In this document: positions 58,217 to 64,000 of the stretch, one piece after another
How the letters are laid out: every line of letters starts with the position of its first letter
Numbering within the stretch: the stretch's first letter is position 1
Translations under genes and position numbers: made by a program
The notes under the pieces: model-generated
Told to the model about the DNA's origin: nothing
Databases searched by the model: none
What the model saw: the letters and a program-made list of their open reading frames with translations, nothing else
Assembly (NCBI RefSeq): GCF_003313335.1
Contig: NZ_QMHP01000001.1
Coordinates: 372,001-436,000 of the forward strand
Reading direction: 5' to 3'
Source: Pedobacter zeaxanthinifaciens
GTDB lineage: Bacteria; Bacteroidota; Bacteroidia; Sphingobacteriales; Sphingobacteriaceae
DNA length: 64,000 nt

Positions 58217-59116
58217 TTAGTACAAGCTAAATGCCGTTCTAAAAGTATTGCAGTGAGCGTCTACTATGATCTTAATATCTTCCGAATAACCACCGCCCAT
58301 ACTTACCTGAACGGGTAATTGATTTTTCAAACAATGTTCAAATACAATTTGATCTCGCTGTTTGCAAGCTTGTTTACTTAATGCTAGCTTCCCTAACTTA
58401 TCACTGGCCAAAACATCTACACCCGCCAAATAAAATACAAAATCTGGTTGATGTTTTTTGATGAGTTGAGGCAGTTTTTCATCTAAAATTGAAAGAAATT
58501 CATCGTCAGTAACACCATCAGCTAAGCCAATATCCAAATCAGATTGTTCTTTTCTAAAAGGAAAATTCTTATCGCCATGCATGGAGAAAGTAAATACGCT
58601 ATCTTCTTTTTGAAAAATTTCAGCGGTGCCATTGCCTTGATGAACATCTAAATCAATAATTAATATCCTAGATGCTAAATAATTATTTAATAAATAGTTA
58701 GCAGCAATTGCCTGATCATTCAGTAAGCAAAAACCTTCACCCCAATTGCTCCCTGCGTGGTGGGTTCCTCCTGCAACATTAAACGCAACACCATGCTGCT
58801 GTGCAAAAATTGCACCGTCAATAGTGCCTTGTGCTATCCTTATCTCCCTTTCTACTAACTGTGCATCAAGCGGAAAGCCAATTCTCCGCTGCTCTTTATA
58901 AGGTAAGGTAAGCTGTTTCAATTGTTGCCAATACGCTTCGTCGTGAGTACTTACAATATATTGCTCAGCCAAAGGTTCTGGAGCAAATAAATGGCTTTGC
59001 TCAATGGTGCCTTCATGTAATAATTGTGCCGGAATAAGCTCATATTTCAGCATTGGGAACCGATGTCCCTCCGGTAGTGGATGTGCGTAAATGGGATGAT
59101 AAGCAATCTTTATCAT
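58217..59116 (-). CDS. Histone deacetylase-family amidohydrolase
   Basis: 299 aa. The zinc and catalytic motifs are visible: HHAGSNWGEGFCLLND (tandem His), DLDVHQGNGTAEIF with Asp and His ligands, and AGVDVLASDKLGKL with the final Asp. In bacteria these act on acetylpolyamines, acetoin (AcuC) or acetylated proteins; the substrate here is not known. It is followed 32 bases later by truC and preceded 14 bases by the bestrophin gene. Confidence 0.93.
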   Translation of the reverse strand: MIKIAYHPIYAHPLPEGHRFPMLKYELIPAQLLHEGTIEQSHLFAPEPLAEQYIVSTHDEAYWQQLKQLTLPYKEQRRIGFPLDAQLVEREIRIAQGTIDGAIFAQQHGVAFNVAGGTHHAGSNWGEGFCLLNDQAIAANYLLNNYLASRILIIDLDVHQGNGTAEIFQKEDSVFTFSMHGDKNFPFRKEQSDLDIGLADGVTDDEFLSILDEKLPQLIKKHQPDFVFYLAGVDVLASDKLGKLALSKQACKQRDQIVFEHCLKNQLPVQVSMGGGYSEDIKIIVDAHCNTFRTAFSLY

Positions 59117-59130
59117 GGCACAAGCATAGC

Positions 59131-59991
59131 TTAATCTAAAATCTCTCCTACGTGTTTCTCAATATTGTTGCAAATTTGATCAACTGGCAAATCGTTTGCG
59201 TCCATGCCAAAAGGATTTTCAATTTCTTCGGCAATAAGTTCCAAACTGGCAAGCACATAAAGAATAAACGGAACAATGCCAACCACAAAATAACCTAAGC
59301 TAAACACCCATCCAAACGGTAGGGTAATAACGTACACAAAGATGAATTTTTTGATAAAAGCACTGTAAGAGTAAGGTATTGGTGTATTCTTAATTCTTTC
59401 GCAAGCACCACAAACGTCGGTAAATTGAGTGCTATCGTTGCTAAGCGTAATTAGTTGTTCGCCAGTAATTTTACCAGCTTTACTTAAATCAAAAAGTTTA
59501 TTGGTAATACTCACAGCAACCTGATTTGGAATGTGCTTTCCTCCATCAATTTCGATTAGAATACTGTTTTTACCAAAGTACTGTTTTTCACGCAAATGTT
59601 CCTTTAAAGCAAAGGCATATTTCGGGATAGCGTATTTGAAAAATTCCCTGTCTTCTTTACTTAAATTGAGTGCGTTTAACCTGATAGCAAAATTGCGACT
59701 TACATTAACCAACTGCCCTAATAAACGTCTTCCTTCCCACCATCTATCATAAGAGGTATTAGTACGAAAAACCAATAACATGGATATCACGAAACCCAAA
59801 AGGCTGTGCATCATACCAACGTTTTTAATATAGCTAGTTTCTGATAATTTAACGTAATTAAGCTCCAAGTAGGCAATGATACCGGAGAAAATCGCTACGC
59901 TCAGCATCAATTTCCAAAGCTTGTAAAACGAGTCAGCTTTGTGAAAACGAAAAATAAAATTGATCCACTCTTTCGGATTGTAGTTAATCAT
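59131..59991 (-). CDS. Bestrophin-family ion channel protein
   Basis: 286 aa with the bestrophin/UPF0187 topology: four membrane helices (two near the N-terminus: 26-45 and 58-75; two near 215-255). The conserved RTNTSYDRWWEGRRLLGQLVNVSRN (about 76-100) is the family hallmark. Bacterial bestrophins form pentameric channels, mostly for anions or cations. Start overlaps the kynU stop by 8 bases. Confidence 0.93.
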   Translation of the reverse strand: MINYNPKEWINFIFRFHKADSFYKLWKLMLSVAIFSGIIAYLELNYVKLSETSYIKNVGMMHSLLGFVISMLLVFRTNTSYDRWWEGRRLLGQLVNVSRNFAIRLNALNLSKEDREFFKYAIPKYAFALKEHLREKQYFGKNSILIEIDGGKHIPNQVAVSITNKLFDLSKAGKITGEQLITLSNDSTQFTDVCGACERIKNTPIPYSYSAFIKKFIFVYVITLPFGWVFSLGYFVVGIVPFILYVLASLELIAEEIENPFGMDANDLPVDQICNNIEKHVGEILD

Positions 59992-61279
59992 TATTTAAAG
60001 ATTTACCAACAGATAAAAGTAATTCGCCTGTTTTAAACACATCTTTAAAGCTATTATACATTGGCACCGGGCTCAATCGAATCACGTTTGGTTCACGCCA
60101 ATCGCCTAGTACGTTATTTTTAACCAAGTGATCGAAAATTTGTTTGCCATTTGACTTAGCGATAATGGATACCTGCGCACCCCGTTCATTTTCGTTAGGA
60201 GGTGTAATGATTTTGAACTGCTCTTCTCCTAATTCGTTATTCACTTCGTTAATGATGTAAAACAAATAGGCAGTTAACGTTTTGCTTTTGTTTCGTAGCG
60301 GCTCCATAAATCCTATTTTTTCAAACAGTTTTAAAGATGCATGATATAAAGCCATTGGCATTACTTGTGTACAACTTACTTGCCATCCGTCGGCACCGGC
60401 CTCAGGAACAAAACCTTTTTCCATTAAAAAGCGATTTTTCTCTTGATAGCCCCACCAACCAGCAAATCGAGGTATATCCTGATTGCCGAAATGTTTTTGA
60501 TGTACAAAAACACCACTTATACCACCCGGGCCAGCATTTTGATATTTGTAAGAACACCAACAAGCGAAGTCTACATTCCAATCGTGCAGTTGTAAAGGTA
60601 CATTTCCTGCGGCGTGTGCCAAATCGAAACCAACAATTGCCCCTACTTCATGACCTGTTTTCGTAATGGCTTCCATATCAAATAATTGGCCTGTAAAGTA
60701 GTTGATGCCGCCGAATAACACCAAAGCTATTTCTTCTCCATTAGTTTGGATGGCTTCTAAAATATCAGCGGTAGCTAAAGTATAAGCGCCACTTTTAGGC
60801 GCAACTTCAATAATTGCTTCTTTAGGATCATAACCATGAAAACGCACCTGACTTTCAATGGCGTATTGATCGGAAGGAAAAGCGCCTGCTTCCATGATAA
60901 TTTTGAAGCGCTTTTGTGTGGGCCTGTAAAAACTCACCATCAACAGGTGTAAGTTAACAGTTAAGGTGTTCATAGGGCAAACTTCCAATTCGCTGGCTCC
61001 CACTATTGGCGCCATTAACTTTTTTAGCTCCTTATGATAAAACATCCAAGGTTTATCGCCTTCAAACCAACCTTCTACAGCTAAATTTTGCCAGTTGTTT
61101 AGTTGTTCGTTTAAAACCTCTTTTGCTATTTTAGGCTGTAAACCTAGTGAATTGCCACATAAATAAATAAATGGCTGTCCATTTTGTTGAGGAAATAAAT
61201 ACTCGTCCCTCATGGCCTTTAACGGATCGGCTGCGTCCATAGCCTGTGCAAAGGCTAAGTTGTTTTCGAAATTTATCAT
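59984..61279 (-). CDS. kynU: Kynureninase
   Basis: 431 aa PLP-dependent enzyme that splits kynurenine (or 3-hydroxykynurenine) to anthranilate (or 3-hydroxyanthranilate) and alanine. PLP Lys245 in SYKYQNAGPGG, with Asp219/His222 in DLAHAAGN. Other kynurenine pathway genes are not in the window; a role in tryptophan degradation or NAD synthesis is inferred. It lies 30 bases after the exonuclease gene and overlaps bestrophin. Confidence 0.96.
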   Translation of the reverse strand: MINFENNLAFAQAMDAADPLKAMRDEYLFPQQNGQPFIYLCGNSLGLQPKIAKEVLNEQLNNWQNLAVEGWFEGDKPWMFYHKELKKLMAPIVGASELEVCPMNTLTVNLHLLMVSFYRPTQKRFKIIMEAGAFPSDQYAIESQVRFHGYDPKEAIIEVAPKSGAYTLATADILEAIQTNGEEIALVLFGGINYFTGQLFDMEAITKTGHEVGAIVGFDLAHAAGNVPLQLHDWNVDFACWCSYKYQNAGPGGISGVFVHQKHFGNQDIPRFAGWWGYQEKNRFLMEKGFVPEAGADGWQVSCTQVMPMALYHASLKLFEKIGFMEPLRNKSKTLTAYLFYIINEVNNELGEEQFKIITPPNENERGAQVSIIAKSNGKQIFDHLVKNNVLGDWREPNVIRLSPVPMYNSFKDVFKTGELLLSVGKSLNND

Positions 61280-61309
61280 ATTAAATTAAGACCTAGAATT
61301 GACTTGAAC

Positions 61310-62245
61310 TTATTTGCCAAATTTCATTTTAAGCTGCTCCAACATATAATTGGTAACTGGCTTGGCAGGTTCTTGCTTTTTTGGTTGTTGATTCCTTTGA
61401 GGTTGATTTTGGCTAGCTACAGATTGCTTTAGTTCTTGTTTCTTTTTGTTCCAACGTTTCCAAATTTCTTCTAACTTCTTTTTAGTAAACAAAGGGAAAT
61501 CACCTTGCATCATCCAGGCGTAATAGCTTGGCTCCGTGTCAAAAATGCTCTCCAAGGTTTTACCTTTATGCTTTCCAAAATTGATACATTCTTCGCCATT
61601 ATCGTTAAAAACTATACGACCAGCATAATCTACAGACTTGTTCAGATTGGTGAAAAGGTGTAGTGCATCAACATCGTTAACTACTGGAACAGAAACTTTC
61701 CCTTGTTTGTCTGTAAACTCTACGTCTTTATATTTATCCAACTGCGCTAAAAGCACCTCATATGTAGCTCTAATATCCGCCTCAGCTGCGTGTGCGTTAG
61801 TCAAATCTTTATCGCAATAAAATTTATACGCGGCTTTTAATGTACGTTGCTCCATTTGGTGAAATATATTCTGTACGTCAACAAACTTTCTATCCGACAT
61901 ATCCAAATCCACTCCAACACGTAAAAATTCCTCTAAAAGCATTGGTATATCAAATTTGTTGGAGTTGTATCCGGCCAAATCCGCATCGCCTATAAAATCT
62001 GCTAACTCTTGCGCTACATCACCAAATTTGGGTTCATTTTTAACATCCTCGTCATAAATACCATGAATTAAAGAAGTTATCAAAGGAATTGGAATTTCTG
62101 GATTAATTCGCTTAACTAGCATTTCTTCAGTACCGTTTGGCATTGCTTTAAGTATCGCAATTTCCACTATCCTATCCGCACCAACATTTACTCCAGTTGC
62201 CTCCAAGTCGAAAAATGCAAGAGGGCGTTTTAAATTTAATTTCAT
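61310..62245 (-). CDS. DEDDh 3'-5' exonuclease with ExoX-like C-terminus
   Basis: 311 aa from ATG 62245; the longer form (Met 57 bases upstream) would add an atypical tail. The exonuclease motifs are AFFDLEATGVNVGADRIVEIA (ExoI), GYNSNKFDIPMLLEEF (ExoII) and HAAEADIRATYEVL (ExoIII, DEDDh). A second part (about 215-260) has INFGKHKGKTLESIFDTEPSYYAWMMQGDFP, an ExoX C-terminal-like zinc or DNA-binding region, then a Lys/Gln-rich tail. Likely involved in DNA or RNA turnover or repair. It is the first gene of the long minus-strand run. Confidence 0.92.
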   Translation of the reverse strand: MKLNLKRPLAFFDLEATGVNVGADRIVEIAILKAMPNGTEEMLVKRINPEIPIPLITSLIHGIYDEDVKNEPKFGDVAQELADFIGDADLAGYNSNKFDIPMLLEEFLRVGVDLDMSDRKFVDVQNIFHQMEQRTLKAAYKFYCDKDLTNAHAAEADIRATYEVLLAQLDKYKDVEFTDKQGKVSVPVVNDVDALHLFTNLNKSVDYAGRIVFNDNGEECINFGKHKGKTLESIFDTEPSYYAWMMQGDFPLFTKKKLEEIWKRWNKKKQELKQSVASQNQPQRNQQPKKQEPAKPVTNYMLEQLKMKFGK

Positions 62246-62457
62246 AAAGGTTTTTCTAAGTTCCAAATTTGCTAAAATAGTATCGTAATTCCTCCTTTTC
62301 ACTTAAAAAAGCTCTCAATTAATACATGTCAGTATATTTTTTAAATGAGATGACGTGGGATAAATCAATCGTTGACGACAATCCAACACAATATTTTAAA
62401 CATTACTTCAATAAGTGAATTGCTTAGTTTAAATTGCAACTTATTAAGCTCACTCTA

Positions 62458-64000
62458 ATGAAACGCAGATTACTGTACTTACTTCTACTATTCCCATTAA
62501 GTTCATTTTGTCAAGAATTTGATTTCGGTAAACCTACAAACGACGATTTCAATTTCGAACGTACAAAAATTGATAGTAATGCCAATGCAGTTTATTTGGA
62601 CGAATATGGCACTACACGTTTTTCATTCGATTCGGAAACTGGACAAATGAAATTGCTTCACGTTTATCATGCTAAAATTAAGATTTTTAAAAAGGAAGGA
62701 TTTGAAATTGCTAATGTGGTAGTGCCGTTATATAAAAGTGGTACCGGAAATAGTCAAGCGGAGTATATTTCGCAAATTCATGGGGTTACATTCAACTTAG
62801 AAAATGGCGATATCAAGGAAGATCAGATGAATGAAAAGGCCATCTTTAAAGAAGAAAAATCAAAATATTTGACCTTGGCAAAGTTCACCTTGCCCAATTT
62901 AAAGGAAGGATCAATTATTGAGTATGAATATACCATAGAAAGCCCTTACTTGTTTAATTTTAGAACATGGAACTTTCAGGCGCAATATCCAAAATTAAAG
63001 AGTACCTATGTGGCCAATATTCCGGCAAATTACAAGTACAATGTTTCGTTAAGAGGCTTTTACAAGCTTAGCGAAACAAAGGCCGAATTGAATAGCGCAT
63101 GCTTACGTGTAGTAGGCAAAGATATGGATTGTTCCAAATTAACGTATGTGATGAAGGATTTACCAGCCTTTATTGAAGAAGATTACATGACTGCTCCATC
63201 CAACTATAAAGCCGCTATATATTTTGAGCTTTCAGAGGTTTATTATCTCAATGGATCTATTCAGAAATATACCAAATCGTGGAGCGATATTGATTATGAA
63301 CTTGCCAGTGGTAAAGACTTTGGCGGGCAGATGAAACGCAAAGAGGTGTTTAAAAATCTGCTGACTAGCATTGTAACTCCTAATGATACAGAACTGCAAA
63401 AAGCAAAAAAGATTTTCGAATACATTAAAAAACAGCTGAAATGGAATGGTTATTACGGTAAATTCAGCGAAACAAGTGTTAAAGAAGTAACCGAAAAACG
63501 TTCTGGAAATGTAGCCGATATTAATTTAAGTTTAATTGCTGCGTTAGGTGCTGCTGATTTTGATGTTGAGGCCGTAATTTTATCAACTAGGGACAATGGC
63601 ACTGTCAACAAATTGTATCCTATCATCAGCGATTTTAACTACGTTGTTGCAAAAGTTAACATTGGCAACGAAAGTTATTTACTAGATGCTACAGATCCTT
63701 TAATGCCATTTGGTTTGTTGCCATTAAGATGTATCAATGATCAGGGCAGAGTAATTCCTTTGAGAAAACCATCCTATTGGATAGATTTAAAAGCTTCGAG
63801 AAAGAGCTTTACCACCTACACACTTGTAGGCGAAGTTTCCGAAAATGGTAAAATATTCGCTAAACTCACTAACGTATCTATGGGATATGATGCAGTAAAT
63901 GCGAGAAAAGAAATTAAAAAATACACATCTATTGATGAATACGTGGAGAAGCTGGATGAAAGCTTAACTAACATCAGGATTAAAAACTTTAAAATTTCCA
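62458..64000 (+). CDS. DUF3857 / transglutaminase-like secreted protein, N-terminal part
   Basis: Open frame from ATG 62458 to the window end, 514 codons visible. A signal peptide (KRRLLYLLLLFPLSSFCQ) precedes a DUF3857 beta-sandwich (about 45-210, FTLPNLKEGSIIEYEYTIESPYLFNF) and a transglutaminase-like core (about 300-400). The usual catalytic Cys position reads SGNVADINLSLIAALGAADF, with Val in place of Cys, so it is probably non-catalytic; the YLLDATD end of the fold is kept. Function unknown. Divergent from the exonuclease gene with 212 bases between. Confidence 0.88.
   Translation, partial: MKRRLLYLLLLFPLSSFCQEFDFGKPTNDDFNFERTKIDSNANAVYLDEYGTTRFSFDSETGQMKLLHVYHAKIKIFKKEGFEIANVVVPLYKSGTGNSQAEYISQIHGVTFNLENGDIKEDQMNEKAIFKEEKSKYLTLAKFTLPNLKEGSIIEYEYTIESPYLFNFRTWNFQAQYPKLKSTYVANIPANYKYNVSLRGFYKLSETKAELNSACLRVVGKDMDCSKLTYVMKDLPAFIEEDYMTAPSNYKAAIYFELSEVYYLNGSIQKYTKSWSDIDYELASGKDFGGQMKRKEVFKNLLTSIVTPNDTELQKAKKIFEYIKKQLKWNGYYGKFSETSVKEVTEKRSGNVADINLSLIAALGAADFDVEAVILSTRDNGTVNKLYPIISDFNYVVAKVNIGNESYLLDATDPLMPFGLLPLRCINDQGRVIPLRKPSYWIDLKASRKSFTTYTLVGEVSENGKIFAKLTNVSMGYDAVNARKEIKKYTSIDEYVEKLDESLTNIRIKNFKIS

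Overview
The window is chromosomal DNA from a low-GC member of the Bacteroidota, most likely family Sphingobacteriaceae (Pedobacter or a close relative). The evidence is a type IX secretion C-terminal domain, a TonB receptor with a carboxypeptidase-like N-domain, an ECF sigma/FecR pair, an S46 dipeptidyl-peptidase, a DUF3857 protein, orphan PASTA and fasciclin lipoproteins, and TAnnTTTG-type promoters with weak ribosome binding sites. Genus is inferred from gene content and style only. There is no prophage, plasmid or CRISPR array; most genes are housekeeping.

Layout. 1-3.1 kb: the end of a small heat-shock gene, a palindromic repeat array, a conserved unknown, a GNAT enzyme and yajQ. 3.1-6.8 kb: a histone H1-like protein, then ppk1-ppx (polyphosphate synthesis and breakdown). 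6.8-12 kb: gatB, a TlpA-like lipoprotein, an orphan OmpR-type regulator and a WYL regulator facing rtcB. 12-16 kb: RNA ligase rtcB with an unusual structured leader, a methyltransferase/VanZ-like/dgkA run, tRNA-Ser and repeat-rich gene-free DNA. 16-20.5 kb: YihY, thioesterase, mltG, PASTA protein and ddl (envelope). 20.5-29.2 kb: MarR regulator, fasciclin protein, TonB receptor, TspO-like protein, then folE/SDR/flavin reductase, and PhoH. 29.2-41.2 kb: ECF sigma, T9SS cargo and FecR; MFS pump; S46 peptidase; a newly noted 52-aa membrane protein; cytochrome c peroxidase; MATE pump. 41.4-49.4 kb: gyrA, two paralogous TPR proteins, a tail-to-tail toxin/antitoxin pair, 3-hydroxyacyl-CoA dehydrogenase, ruvB. 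49.4-64 kb: repeat-rich spacer, GNAT-nitrilase fusion, queG and a lipoprotein, a ten-gene minus-strand run (exonuclease, kynU, bestrophin, deacetylase-like, truC, two envelope unknowns, dinB, fRMsr-like, Mpg) and a DUF3857 protein cut by the window end.

The most notable region is 11.9-13.7 kb. A WYL-domain regulator and rtcB are divergent. Between them lie two related operator-like palindromes (core TGCGCA-N7-TGCGCA), the second overlapping a predicted rtcB promoter. Downstream is a leader in which one segment can pair with either of two identical TTGCCG segments; one pairing forms a terminator-like hairpin 17 nt before the rtcB start. This looks like a regulated RNA-repair module with both DNA- and RNA-level control. 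Second-tier items are the convergent TA pair with an A8 tract at the toxin end, the photolyase-island-like gene set with an SDR lacking its catalytic tyrosine, and a T9SS cargo gene between sigma and anti-sigma genes.
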